DNA from: JAVJST01 sp040219295
GTDB lineage: Bacteria; Pseudomonadota; Alphaproteobacteria; Rhodospirillales; Casp-alpha2
NCBI GenBank assembly: GCA_040219295.1
Contig: JAVJST010000005.1
Coordinates: 930,001-994,000, forward strand
Direction: 5' to 3'
Length of the DNA: 64,000 bases
A model generated the notes under the pieces. That model worked only from the letters and a program-made list of their open reading frames with translations. It was not told where the DNA came from and did not search any database. A program made the position numbers and the translations under genes. This document shows, piece by piece, positions 1-8,290 of the stretch (positions within the stretch are counted from its first letter, which is position 1; the number at the start of each line of letters is the position of its first letter).

Positions 1-816
1 TCGGGCGGCCTCAGGGGCGGGCATATCGTGTTTCCGTTCGTTACCGTGGGCGGCACCGAGAACGCGTTGATGGCGGCGGCGCTGGCGGATGGTGAGACCG
101 AGATCAACAACGCGGCGCGGGAGCCGGAGATCGCCGATCTGGCGCGCTGCCTGACCATGATGGGCGCGAAGATCGAGGGCATCGGCACAGACACGCTGCG
201 CATTACCGGCGTGCCCGCGCTTTCGGGCGGCGAATACCGCGTCATTGCCGACCGCATCGAGACCGGATCCTACGCGGTCGCCGCGGCGATCACCGGCGGC
301 GATCTGACGCTGACCGGCACCGATGCCGACCTGGTCGATAGCGTGATTGGCATTCTGGAGCGCGCCGGGGCCCGGGTCGACGTGCTCGACGACGGCATTC
401 GGGTTGCCGCGCCCGAGGGTCGTCTCAAGGGCGTCGACATCATGACCGAGCCCTATCCCGGCGTGCCGACCGACATGCAGGCCCAACTGATGGCCATGAT
501 GACCCGTGCCCAAGGCGCCTCGATGATCACAGAGCAGATCTTCGAAAACCGCTTCATGCACGTCCCGGAGCTCTGCCGCATGGGGGCCGACATCAACGTG
601 CATGGCGCGTCGGCCATCGTGCGCGGCGTCGACAGCCTGTCGGCCGCGCCGGTCATGGCGACCGACCTTCGCGCCTCGGTCTCGCTGGTGCTGGCGGCGC
701 TATCGGCGCCCGGCGACAGCGTCATCAGCCGGGTCTATCATCTCGACCGCGGATACGAGCGGCTGCCGGAGAAACTGGCGGCCTGCGGTGCCGATATCGA
801 GCGTATCGCCGGTTAG
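1..816 (+). CDS. murA: UDP-N-acetylglucosamine 1-carboxyvinyltransferase, C-terminal part (5' end outside window)
   Basis: The reading frame is open from the first base of the window, so only about the last 271 codons of a roughly 420-residue enzyme are present. MurA transfers enolpyruvate from PEP to UDP-GlcNAc, the first committed cytoplasmic step of peptidoglycan synthesis. The family is clear from the run ENAAREPEI near the start, DRIETG about residue 85, PTDMQAQ in the middle, ENRFMHVPEL, and the C-terminal stretch ATDLRAS...HLDRGYERLPEKL. The active-site cysteine loop of the first domain lies upstream and cannot be checked. hisG follows after about 100 bases, an arrangement common in alphaproteobacteria. 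Very confident identification; the start is not visible. Confidence 0.97.
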   Translation, partial: SGGLRGGHIVFPFVTVGGTENALMAAALADGETEINNAAREPEIADLARCLTMMGAKIEGIGTDTLRITGVPALSGGEYRVIADRIETGSYAVAAAITGGDLTLTGTDADLVDSVIGILERAGARVDVLDDGIRVAAPEGRLKGVDIMTEPYPGVPTDMQAQLMAMMTRAQGASMITEQIFENRFMHVPELCRMGADINVHGASAIVRGVDSLSAAPVMATDLRASVSLVLAALSAPGDSVISRVYHLDRGYERLPEKLAACGADIERIAG

Positions 817-917
817 TCGCAGCCCGCGGCGAAGCGAACTGGTCAATTACTGCAAAACACGTTAAGACGTGCGCGCCCGGCGAGGGTTCACCGGGATTTG
901 ACGCGGAATTGATGTAA

Positions 918-1613
918 GTGGCGGAAATGCCGGGCAAAAACACAGACCAACTGACCAACGAACCGTTGGTCCTCGCGTTGCCGAAAGGGCGCATCCTGAA
1001 AGAAGTGATGCCGCTGGTCCGGCGCGCCGGAATCGAACCCGAGGCCGCTTTCGATCTCGACGACGACCGGCGGTTGCGGTTCTCCACCAACGTGCCGGGG
1101 CTCGACATCATCCGCGTGCGCAGTTTCGATGTCGCGACCTTCGTCGCCTTCGGCGCGGCGCATCTGGGCGTCGCCGGAAACGACGTGCTGATGGAGTTCG
1201 ATTATTCCGAGATCTATGCGCCGATCGATCTCGGCATCGGCAAGTGCCGCCTGTCGGTTGCCGAACCGGCCGCGATGGTGGCCAATGACGATCCTCGGCG
1301 CTGGTCGAGCGTGCGCGTGGCAACGAAGTATCCCGCCATCACGCGCCGCCACTTCGCCCGCCGCGGTGTGCAGGCCGAATGCATCAAGCTGAACGGGGCA
1401 ATGGAACTCGCGCCGACGCTGGGGCTGTGCCGCCGCATCGTCGACTTGGTCTCGACCGGTGCGACGCTCAAGGCCAACGGCCTCAGGGAGATCGAGGTCA
1501 TCGCCGAAGTGACCTCCAGGCTGGCGGTCAACCGGGCGGCGTGGAAGACGCGCCCGGCGCAGGTCACCGCCTGGATCGAGCGCTTCCGCACGGCGGTCGC
1601 CGAGGCCGCGTAG
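918..1613 (+). CDS. hisG: ATP phosphoribosyltransferase catalytic subunit, short form
   Basis: First enzyme of histidine synthesis: condenses ATP with PRPP. At 231 residues this is the short HisG, which lacks the C-terminal ACT-like regulatory domain of the long form and in known cases works only in complex with HisZ; a hisZ gene is indeed present at 61343-62527. Visible family features are LALPKGRI near the N terminus, the DVATFVAFGAAHLGVAGNDVLME segment around residue 70-90 (read across), and the PRPP-binding region DLVSTGATLKANGL near residue 178. GTG at 918 was taken as start; an in-frame ATG at 927 is the alternative. The stop codon TAG abuts the hisD ATG directly, so the two are co-transcribed. 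Confidence 0.95.
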   Translation: MAEMPGKNTDQLTNEPLVLALPKGRILKEVMPLVRRAGIEPEAAFDLDDDRRLRFSTNVPGLDIIRVRSFDVATFVAFGAAHLGVAGNDVLMEFDYSEIYAPIDLGIGKCRLSVAEPAAMVANDDPRRWSSVRVATKYPAITRRHFARRGVQAECIKLNGAMELAPTLGLCRRIVDLVSTGATLKANGLREIEVIAEVTSRLAVNRAAWKTRPAQVTAWIERFRTAVAEAA

Positions 1614-2915
1614 ATGGCGATCCGGCTGAACGCATCCGACAGCGGCTTCGAGACGGCGTTCCGCGCACTGCTGAACGCCAAGCGGGAGCAGGCGCCGGAA
1701 GTCAACGACGCGGTCGCCGAGATCATCGCCGACGTGCGGGCGCGCGGTGACGCGGCGCTGATCGAACTGACGGCGAAATTCGACCGCTTCGACGTTACGA
1801 GCAGCGGTCTGGCGATCACCGCGGATGAGGTCGACGCCGCCTGTGAACAGGTCGAACCGGCAACGCTCGCGGCGCTTCAGCATGCCGCCGACCGTATCCG
1901 CGCGTTCCACGCGCGACAGTTGCCGGACGACCTGGATTACGCCGACGAAGCCGGCGTGCGCCTCGGCTACCGTTGGACGGCAGTGTCCGGTGCCGGGCTC
2001 TACGTGCCGGGCGGTACCGCGGCCTATCCGTCGTCTGTGCTGATGAACGCCCTGCCGGCCAAGGTCGCGGGTGTCGATCGCACGGTCATGGTGGTGCCGA
2101 CGCCGGACGGCTTGATCAATCCGCTGGTGCTGGCGGCGGCCCGTGCCGGCGGCGTCGACGAGATCTACCGGGTCGGCGGCGCGCAGGCGGTGGCGGCATT
2201 GGCGTTCGGTACCGAGACGATCCGTCCGGTCGACAAGATCGTCGGACCGGGCAACGCCTATGTCGCGGCGGCCAAGCGCCAGGTTTTCGGCACGGTCGGC
2301 ATCGACATGATCGCCGGACCGTCGGAGATCCTCGTCGTCGCCGACGCCGAGAACGATCCCGCATGGATCGCCGCCGATCTGCTAAGTCAGGCCGAACATG
2401 ATGCCGTCGCCCAGTCGATCCTGATTACAAACGATGCAGCCTTTGCCGATGACGTCGAACGCGCCGTCGGGTCCCATCTCGCAACGCTCAAACGGGCCGA
2501 GATCGCGGCCGCGAGCTGGCGTGATTTCGGCGCGGTGATCGTGGTCGACGATCTCGCGGACTCCGTTGCCCTGGTCGACCGCATTGCGCCGGAACACCTT
2601 GAACTCGCGGTCAACGACCCCGACGCGCTGGCCGCGAGCATCCGCAACGCCGGCGCCATGTTCCTCGGGCGCTACACGCCGGAAGCGATCGGCGACTACA
2701 TCGCCGGACCCAATCACGTATTGCCGACGGCGCGGAGCGCGCGCTTTTCGTCCGGTCTCGGCGTCCTGGATTTCATGAAACGCACGTCGATGATTGCCTG
2801 CGACGCCGGTTCGCTGGGTGCCATCGGACCCGATGCCGCCAAACTCGCGGAGGCCGAAGGGCTCGGCGCGCACGCGTTGTCGATCGATATCCGGCTCAAC
2901 CGGCCGGGCGGCTGA
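1614..2915 (+). CDS. hisD: Histidinol dehydrogenase
   Basis: Catalyses the last two steps of histidine synthesis, NAD-dependent oxidation of L-histidinol to L-histidine, as a zinc-dependent cytoplasmic dimer. The 433-residue length is normal. Recognisable segments are YVPGGTAAYPSSVLMNA (about residue 125), the NAD-region GPGNAYVAAAK, the DMIAGPSEILVVAD loop, the zinc and catalytic region SQAEHDAVAQS, and EHLELAVNDP plus GPNHVLPT in the C-terminal half. It begins at the base after the hisG stop, indicating tight translational coupling. A UPF0262 gene follows 19 bases downstream. Confidence 0.97.
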   Translation: MAIRLNASDSGFETAFRALLNAKREQAPEVNDAVAEIIADVRARGDAALIELTAKFDRFDVTSSGLAITADEVDAACEQVEPATLAALQHAADRIRAFHARQLPDDLDYADEAGVRLGYRWTAVSGAGLYVPGGTAAYPSSVLMNALPAKVAGVDRTVMVVPTPDGLINPLVLAAARAGGVDEIYRVGGAQAVAALAFGTETIRPVDKIVGPGNAYVAAAKRQVFGTVGIDMIAGPSEILVVADAENDPAWIAADLLSQAEHDAVAQSILITNDAAFADDVERAVGSHLATLKRAEIAAASWRDFGAVIVVDDLADSVALVDRIAPEHLELAVNDPDALAASIRNAGAMFLGRYTPEAIGDYIAGPNHVLPTARSARFSSGLGVLDFMKRTSMIACDAGSLGAIGPDAAKLAEAEGLGAHALSIDIRLNRPGG

Positions 2916-2934
2916 ACCGGGGCGGGACACGAAA

Positions 2935-3408
2935 ATGCCCGAACGCCAGAGGATTTGCGACATCAAGCTCGACCAGCAGTCGGTCGTTCGCCGCAGCCCG
3001 CAGGTCGAGCACGAACACCGCGTCGCGGTGTTCGACCTCCTTGAGGAGAACTACTTCGCGCCGATCGGCGACTTTCACGGACCCTACAAGGTTGCGCTGC
3101 GGATCGAGGAAGACCGGGTCATCCTCGAGATCCGGGACGAGGATGACGTCCGCCTGACCGAGATAGCCATCTCGACCAAGTCGCTGCGCCGCGTGATCAA
3201 GGACTACTTCATGATCTGCGAGAGTTATTTCGAGGCGATCAAGACCAAGGCGCCGTCGCAGATCGAGGCCATCGACATGGGGCGCAGGGGGCTTCACAAC
3301 GAAGGCGCGGAAATCCTTCGCGAGAGACTGGCGGACAAGGTTGAGATCGATTCGCCGACGGCGCGCCGGTTGTTCACCCTGATCTGCGTGCTGCACGTTC
3401 GGGGGTAG
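2935..3408 (+). CDS. UPF0262 family protein
   Basis: 157-residue soluble protein of the UPF0262 family, which is largely confined to alphaproteobacteria and commonly sits behind hisD; its function is not established. The family is recognised from the N-terminal run RRSPQVEHEHRVAVFDLLEE followed by a GPYK segment and the later IKDYFMICESYFEAI. ATG at 2935 was chosen because it falls after the hisD stop and gives the family's usual length. No membrane segment or signal peptide is visible. It lies in the same operon as hisG-hisD, 5 bases before the phosphatase gene, which suggests shared expression but does not prove a role in histidine synthesis. Confidence 0.85.
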   Translation: MPERQRICDIKLDQQSVVRRSPQVEHEHRVAVFDLLEENYFAPIGDFHGPYKVALRIEEDRVILEIRDEDDVRLTEIAISTKSLRRVIKDYFMICESYFEAIKTKAPSQIEAIDMGRRGLHNEGAEILRERLADKVEIDSPTARRLFTLICVLHVRG

Positions 3409-3413
3409 GCGGC

Positions 3414-3860
3414 ATGACCGAGCTTCCCGGCGCGGTGTTGTTCGCCTGCACCATGAACTCCATTCGCTCGCCGATGGCGGAAGCGATCCTCAAGCATTTG
3501 CACGGCCATCGTATCTATGTCGATTCGTGCGGCGTGCGCGACGGCGAGATCAACGGCTTCGCCATATCGGTGATGGACGAAATCGGCATCGATCTCTCTC
3601 GCCACAAGCCGAAAACCTTCGACGACCTCGAGGACAACTCCTACGACCTGATCATCTCGCTGTCGCCGGAAGCCCAGCACAAGGCCGTCGACCTGACCCA
3701 CTACCTGGATTGCGATGTCGAGTTCTGGAACACCTTCGATCCCAGCATGGTCCAGTCGGAGGACCGCGAGACCCAGTTGCAGACCTATCGCGCGGTGCGC
3801 GATCAGCTGATGCAGCGGATCAAGGACCGGTTCCCGACCGCGGGCGTCGTCGATACGTGA
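3414..3860 (+). CDS. Low-molecular-weight protein tyrosine phosphatase / arsenate-reductase-fold protein
   Basis: 148-residue protein of the LMW phosphatase superfamily. The P-loop signature C-x5-R is visible as CTMNSIRS at residues 12-19, with the nucleophilic Cys12 and Arg18, and a candidate general acid Asp lies in the C-terminal NTFDPS segment. Family members dephosphorylate tyrosine or, in the ArsC branch, reduce arsenate; the sequence alone does not settle which. The additional cysteines used by thioredoxin-coupled arsenate reductases are not obvious, so phosphatase activity is preferred. It is the last gene of the his/UPF0262 run, starting 5 bases after UPF0262, a placement seen in other alphaproteobacteria. 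Confidence 0.85.
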   Translation: MTELPGAVLFACTMNSIRSPMAEAILKHLHGHRIYVDSCGVRDGEINGFAISVMDEIGIDLSRHKPKTFDDLEDNSYDLIISLSPEAQHKAVDLTHYLDCDVEFWNTFDPSMVQSEDRETQLQTYRAVRDQLMQRIKDRFPTAGVVDT

Positions 3861-3982
3861 ACCATGCGGGAGAGCCCGCCCATCCGTTACGGGGTTCCCC
3901 ATAAAAGCTTGATTTTCCCGGCCGATACGTTCACCTTCCCGGCCAATCGACGAAATGAAACTACCGGGTGAAACGGAGCACC

Positions 3983-4201
3983 ATGCCCAAAGAAGACGTC
4001 CTCGAGTTTACCGGCACCGTGACCGAGTTGCTGCCGAACGCCATGTTCCGCGTCAAACTCGACAACGATCACGAAATCCTTGCCCATACCGCGGGCAAGA
4101 TGCGCAAGCACCGTATCCGTGTGCTGGCCGGTGACCGGGTCAATGTCGAAATGACGCCGTACGACCTGACGAAGGGTCGCATCACCTTCCGCTTCAAGTA
4201 G
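3983..4201 (+). CDS. infA: Translation initiation factor IF-1
   Basis: 72-residue OB-fold protein that binds the 30S A site during initiation. It is nearly identical to the family consensus, with GTVTELLPNAMFRVKL, HTAGKMRK and EMTPYDLTKGRI. ATG at 3983 is preferred over a GTG five codons upstream because it gives the canonical 72-residue length. It heads the infA-maf-rng-like-yacG group that is conserved in alphaproteobacteria. The 120 bases upstream hold no recognisable gene and probably the promoter. Confidence 0.98.
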   Translation: MPKEDVLEFTGTVTELLPNAMFRVKLDNDHEILAHTAGKMRKHRIRVLAGDRVNVEMTPYDLTKGRITFRFK

Positions 4202-4216
4202 ACCGACGGCGCGCAC

Positions 4217-4813
4217 ATGGCCGCCGCTTCCCGATCGGACTCCCGTCTCGTTCTGGCCTCGGCATCGCCGCGGCGTCTCGATCTGCTCGCGCAGATCGGC
4301 GTGACGCCGGACGCGGTCGCCGCCGCAGATGTCGACGAAAGGCCGGTGAAGCGCGAACTGCCCGGGCCGATGGCCCGCCGTCTTGCGGTCGTCAAGGCGC
4401 AGGCCATCGCGGTCACTGAGCCCGACTCCTTCGTGCTGGCCGCCGACACCGTGGTCGCCTGCGGCCGGCGGGCACTCGGCAAGCCGGCCGACGAGGCCGA
4501 AGCCCGGTCGTTCCTTGGTCTGCTCTCGGGCCGGCGGCACCGTGTTTACGGCGGGGTCGCGCTGATCGCCCCCGGCGGCAAGATCCAGACCCGGCTGGTG
4601 ATGACGGCCGTTCGGTTCAAGCGTCTCAGCGCGCCCGAGACCGACGCCTACATCGCGACCGGCGAATGGCAGGGCAAGGCCGGCGCCTACGCCATCCAGG
4701 GGCACGCGGCGGCGTTCGTCGCGCAGATCAACGGTTCCTACCCCAATGTCGTCGGCCTGCCCCTGTTCGAGGTCGCCGGACTGTTGCGCGGCCACGGCCT
4801 GATTGGCGGCTGA
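4217..4813 (+). CDS. maf: Maf/YhdE-like nucleotide pyrophosphatase
   Basis: 198-residue Maf-family protein. Known members hydrolyse non-canonical or canonical NTPs to NMPs and were originally named as septum formation inhibitors. The family is shown by LVLASASPRRLDLL at the N terminus, VDERP about residue 36, VLAADTVVA near residue 75 and the GKAGAYAIQGHAA segment near residue 155. It follows infA by 15 bases and precedes the RNase E/G gene directly, the stop TGA at 4811 being one base from that gene's GTG. Substrate preference cannot be read from the sequence. Confidence 0.92.
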   Translation: MAAASRSDSRLVLASASPRRLDLLAQIGVTPDAVAAADVDERPVKRELPGPMARRLAVVKAQAIAVTEPDSFVLAADTVVACGRRALGKPADEAEARSFLGLLSGRRHRVYGGVALIAPGGKIQTRLVMTAVRFKRLSAPETDAYIATGEWQGKAGAYAIQGHAAAFVAQINGSYPNVVGLPLFEVAGLLRGHGLIGG

Positions 4814-4814
4814 A

Positions 4815-5918
4815 GTGACGCGCCGGCTGACCGTGCTGATCGACGGTCTGACGGCGGAGTTGCGCACCGCCATCCTCGACGGCGACGAACCGGTCAGATT
4901 CTCCGTGCATCCGCCAAAGACTTTACCGCGCGTCGGCGACGTTTTCACGGGCCGGTTGCGCGCGCTTGACCACGGCGGCGCCTTCGTCGACCTGGGCGGC
5001 GGGCTCGACGGGTTCCTGCCGGCGGCCGAGGGTCTCGGCGAGGGCGACCTGATCGCCGTCGAGGTGCGCCGCGAAGGCGGACAGGGCAAGGGTTGCCGGC
5101 TGGCGCGCTGCCGGATGGACGGCGGCAAGACGCCGGGCCTCATCGAGAAGGGGCCCTCGCCGGCGGTGACGTCGATCGCGGCGCTCGGACCCGACGACAT
5201 CGACCGCATCGTCGTCGAGGGCATCGAGACATTCCGGGATCTTTGCGATGGGTTTGCCGCGCTGGCGGACAGGATCAAACTTCATGCCGCCGGGGCGCCG
5301 CTGTTCGACGCGTTCGGGATCGAGACCGAACTCCATGCCGTGACGGATCCGGCGGTGCCGCTGGGACGCGGTGGCCGGCTGATGATCGAGGAAACCGCGG
5401 CGTGTGTCGCGATCGACGTGGACTCGGGCGGCGAGACCCCGGGCCAGGCAAACCGCGCCGCGGCGCCGGTCCTCGCCCGCGAGATTCTCAAGCGGGGCCT
5501 GAGCGGCGTCGTGCTCGTCGACCCGGCGGGCTCCAATGACCGGCGGCACGGTTTCCGGATGGCCGAGACCCTGGGCGAACGGCTCGCAGAGACCGGAATC
5601 GACGGCGAGGTCAAGGGCGTCACCCGCGCGGGGCTCGTCGAGATCGTCATCCGCCGCGAACGCGAGAGCGTGGCCGCAACGCTGCGGCGGCTCCGGTCGT
5701 GCGCCTATGCGGCGGTGCGTGCCGCGCACAAGACGGCGATGGAGCAGCCCGGCAAGCCCATCGCCATTCGAGCCAATGTCGACCTGACGGAACTGCTGGC
5801 GCGCGACACGTTCCGGCCCGAACGCGATGCGTTCGAGGCCCGTCATGGCGTCGGGTTGCACCTGGTGACGGATGACGCTATGGCTCGTGGCGTGTTCGGG
5901 ACGGAGGAGTACCGCTGA
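4815..5918 (+). CDS. Short ribonuclease E/G family protein
   Basis: 367-residue RNase E/G-like protein without the C-terminal scaffold of RNase E. An S1-like region (GDVFTGRLRALDHGGAFVDLGG) lies at about residues 35-60. The DNase-I-like catalytic region carries VAIDVDSGGE and VVLVDPAGSND, which align with the two metal-binding Asp segments of E. coli RNase E; the canonical DVNS is DVDS here. The zinc-link CPxCG motif of the long enzymes is not seen. GTG at 4815 was chosen since it follows the maf stop; a TTG at 4803 would overlap it. Position between maf and yacG is the usual one for this alphaproteobacterial paralogue, whose RNA targets are unknown. Confidence 0.88.
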   Translation: MTRRLTVLIDGLTAELRTAILDGDEPVRFSVHPPKTLPRVGDVFTGRLRALDHGGAFVDLGGGLDGFLPAAEGLGEGDLIAVEVRREGGQGKGCRLARCRMDGGKTPGLIEKGPSPAVTSIAALGPDDIDRIVVEGIETFRDLCDGFAALADRIKLHAAGAPLFDAFGIETELHAVTDPAVPLGRGGRLMIEETAACVAIDVDSGGETPGQANRAAAPVLAREILKRGLSGVVLVDPAGSNDRRHGFRMAETLGERLAETGIDGEVKGVTRAGLVEIVIRRERESVAATLRRLRSCAYAAVRAAHKTAMEQPGKPIAIRANVDLTELLARDTFRPERDAFEARHGVGLHLVTDDAMARGVFGTEEYR

Positions 5919-5931
5919 TGAGCGTGTCGTC

Positions 5932-6156
5932 ATGAGCGAGAAGGGCGACAACATCGTTCCCATGCCGTCGGCGATGATCCGCGGCGCGTGCCCGCTGTGC
6001 GGCAAGCCGACGAAGGCCGAAACCCGGCCGTTCTGTTCCCGGCGCTGCGCCGACCGCGACCTCGGCAACTGGTTCAACGAGAGCTATTACGTGCCGGGTG
6101 ACGAGGTCGTCGATCCGGAAAACGCACCGGAAATCGAGCGCGACGACGAGGCTTGA
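5932..6156 (+). CDS. yacG: DNA gyrase inhibitor YacG (zinc-binding)
   Basis: 74-residue small zinc protein. The four-cysteine site is visible as CPLC and, 15 residues on, CSRRC, followed by ADRDLGNWFNESY, which is diagnostic for YacG. E. coli YacG binds GyrB and blocks DNA binding by gyrase. ATG at 5932 is the only start that fits, 13 bases after the RNase stop. The acidic C-terminal tail is typical. It closes the infA-maf-rng-like operon. Confidence 0.92.
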   Translation: MSEKGDNIVPMPSAMIRGACPLCGKPTKAETRPFCSRRCADRDLGNWFNESYYVPGDEVVDPENAPEIERDDEA

Positions 6157-6243
6157 AAAACCTGAACATTCGACGTTCCCGGGCGCTGGACACCCCGGAG
6201 ATTATTGCCTATACAGCCGTTTCTCACTGTCCGTTCGCGACAG

Positions 6244-6319
<76 letters not shown>

Positions 6320-6607
6320 CCTTCCCATTGCCCGCCGCCGACGACCGGGATACAGGATGCCGTCACCATGAACCTGGGTGTCGCAGAAGGGCGTTCGCGG
6401 CACAAGCATGCGGCACGGGGCGCGCGTGGCGAACGGGTGAACCGTTTTTCGTCCGGTTCGGTCGCCGACCGCTTGCCATTCATACGGGTTAGTCCGTATA
6501 CTGGCCGGGCGATATCGATGGGGGGCCGGTCAGGACTAGTGGTTTACATCACAGCCGGTTTAGTGAAGATTTCATAGGGTTACGGAAGTTCTCGTAAGGT
6601 TTCAGCA

Positions 6608-7288
6608 ATGGCGAATGGGATGTCCACAAGTGAGAGCGCGGCGGACGACGATCTGATCGTCTGCGTGATCGACGACAACGAGGGAAATCGGATGTTGATG
6701 TCCGGTATTCTCGATGCTGCCGATTTGCCGAACAGGTCTTACGGTAGCGCGGAGGAGTTCCTCGATGCGTTCCAGCCGGACAAGACCGGCTGTTTGCTGG
6801 TCGATCTCAGAATGCCGGGCATGAACGGGATTGAACTCATCGAGAGTTTGCCGGGCGGAGCCGCGTCGGTTCCGTCGATCATGGTGACGGCGCACGGCGA
6901 CGTCGATATGGCGATCAAGGCCATGAAGACCGGCGCGTTCGATTTTCAGGAGAAACCGCTGGTTGCGGAGAAGCTGCTCCAGTCGGTGAGCGAAGCGCTG
7001 GAAAAGCGTCGCGCGGGTATTGCCTGGGCCGAGAGCGTGGCTGCGGCGCAGCGACTTTTCGATACCCTCAGCGCCCGCGAGCGCGAAGTATACGGCCACA
7101 TCGTCGACGGGGCCATGAACAAGCAGATCGCGCAGACCCTGAACATCAGCCCGCGCACCGTCGAGGTTCACCGCGCCAAGGTGATGTCCAAGATGCATGC
7201 AGAGAGTCTCGCGGAACTGATACGGGTCCACATGATGCTGTTCCCCGTCACGGCGGCGGGCGACGCGGTTCAGGAAACGGCGTCGTAA
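6608..7288 (+). CDS. FixJ/NarL-type response regulator
   Basis: 226-residue DNA-binding response regulator. The receiver domain (about residues 15-130) has the acidic pair Asp22-Asp23, phospho-acceptor Asp66 in LLVDLRMPG, Thr94 in MVTAH and Lys116 in EKPL, so it is complete. A LuxR-type helix-turn-helix follows (LSAREREVYGHIVDGAMNK through SPRTVEVHRAKVM, about residues 155-200). The overall pattern is FixJ-like. No sensor kinase is adjacent, so its partner is unknown. ATG at 6608 was chosen; ATG at 6620 is possible. It is monocistronic between tRNA-Phe and the CULT gene. Confidence 0.92.
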   Translation: MANGMSTSESAADDDLIVCVIDDNEGNRMLMSGILDAADLPNRSYGSAEEFLDAFQPDKTGCLLVDLRMPGMNGIELIESLPGGAASVPSIMVTAHGDVDMAIKAMKTGAFDFQEKPLVAEKLLQSVSEALEKRRAGIAWAESVAAAQRLFDTLSAREREVYGHIVDGAMNKQIAQTLNISPRTVEVHRAKVMSKMHAESLAELIRVHMMLFPVTAAGDAVQETAS

Positions 7289-7339
7289 TCAACGCTGACG
7301 GACCGGTTTCGCGAACGAACCCGGCCGTTTCCTACTGCA

Positions 7340-7753
7340 ATGCTTAAGAGGATCGACGAGGGAACCGGGCAACCGGGAGACAGTCCCGAGATCGGCGAGG
7401 CGCCCGACGCCGACGATTGGCTCGTCTGCGTCCGGTGCGGGCACGCCATCACGCGGGAGCAATGGGCCATCGCGGTCAACGGCGACCATCACCACACCGT
7501 TTTCAATCCCGCCGGTCATCTTTTTCGCGTCAGGTGCTTCGCCGACGCACCGGGTGCCGTCACGGCCGGCGAGCCGACCGACCACTTCACCTGGTTCAGG
7601 GGATATCTATGGTGCTTCGCGCTTTGCGGTGGCTGCGGAGAGCATCTCGGATGGTCGTACGATGGTACGGCGCTTGACCGTTTCTTCGGCCTGATCGCGA
7701 CCAAGCTGAGGGCGGGCGCGAATCGGCCGGATGATCCGGGCGTTCCTTCCTAG
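7340..7753 (+). CDS. CULT-domain (cereblon-like) protein
   Basis: 137-residue protein made almost entirely of one CULT domain, the fold of the thalidomide-binding domain of eukaryotic cereblon. The zinc cysteines are Cys30/Cys33 (CVRC) and Cys96/Cys99 (CGGC). The three cage tryptophans are Trp85, Trp91 and Trp105, with Asn56 in VFNPAG and Tyr107 nearby. These match, with a constant offset, what I recall of the Magnetospirillum protein MsCI4. Bacterial CULT proteins bind uracil-like and glutarimide or cyclic-imide ligands in vitro; their cellular role is unsettled. No signal peptide or membrane segment is seen. Its stop overlaps the stop of the convergent Hpt gene within a CTAG palindrome. Confidence 0.88.
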   Translation: MLKRIDEGTGQPGDSPEIGEAPDADDWLVCVRCGHAITREQWAIAVNGDHHHTVFNPAGHLFRVRCFADAPGAVTAGEPTDHFTWFRGYLWCFALCGGCGEHLGWSYDGTALDRFFGLIATKLRAGANRPDDPGVPS

Positions 7754-8217
7754 GCCTTGGAACGGAGCAGCGGCAGCAGCGGTTTCAGTTCCGCGAACAG
7801 GGCCTCCTGCTGGCCCTTCAGTTGCTGCGCAAAGATCGCTTTCATTGCGAGAATGTGAATGCGAACGATCTCGAGGTCGCGGGCTTCCAGGTGGGAGCGC
7901 GGTTCGAGGAACTTGCAGAGCGAATCCGCGATCAGCGATATCAGGGGGAACTTGAAGGTACCGCCCTGGCCCCGGATCTCATGCGCAGTGTTGAACAGCG
8001 CGCGGACATCGGCCGGGGTGCGCTTTCCGTCACCGAACGCCTGCCAGAGCTTCTGCAGATCGTCGACAGCCCATCCCTGATACGAATCGATCAGATCATC
8101 GGCGAGCCGCAGCGCTTTCGCGATTGCTTCCGCCGGTGACGGTCCGCCGGAGCGCGGCACCTTGTCGCCGATGAAGGACGGTGGCTGGAAGAATTGCGGT
8201 TTGCCTTTGCGGGTCAT
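7750..8217 (-). CDS. Histidine phosphotransfer (Hpt) domain protein
   Basis: 155-residue helical protein with an Hpt-like signature: the phosphorylatable histidine is probably His79 in NTAHEIRGQGGTF, the context expected around the phospho-accepting residue. The rest is predicted helical with a coiled C-terminal half. It lies downstream of and in the same direction as the response regulator at 8291-8779, with about 70 bases between them, suggesting a two-gene relay module. No hybrid kinase is adjacent. It could shuttle phosphate between an unlinked kinase and that regulator; this is inference. Confidence 0.75.
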   Translation of the reverse strand: MTRKGKPQFFQPPSFIGDKVPRSGGPSPAEAIAKALRLADDLIDSYQGWAVDDLQKLWQAFGDGKRTPADVRALFNTAHEIRGQGGTFKFPLISLIADSLCKFLEPRSHLEARDLEIVRIHILAMKAIFAQQLKGQQEALFAELKPLLPLLRSKA

Positions 8218-8290
8218 GAATCACCCCGGTTGTCGTCGAATGGCGGGCATACTTGCAGCCGTGCCTCGAAACTGTCCAGCACGACGGCGA

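Noticed and set aside
817..917. CACGT/ACGTG hairpin between murA and hisG as a terminator
   Set aside because: Stem is only five pairs with no T-run, and murA and hisG may be co-transcribed.
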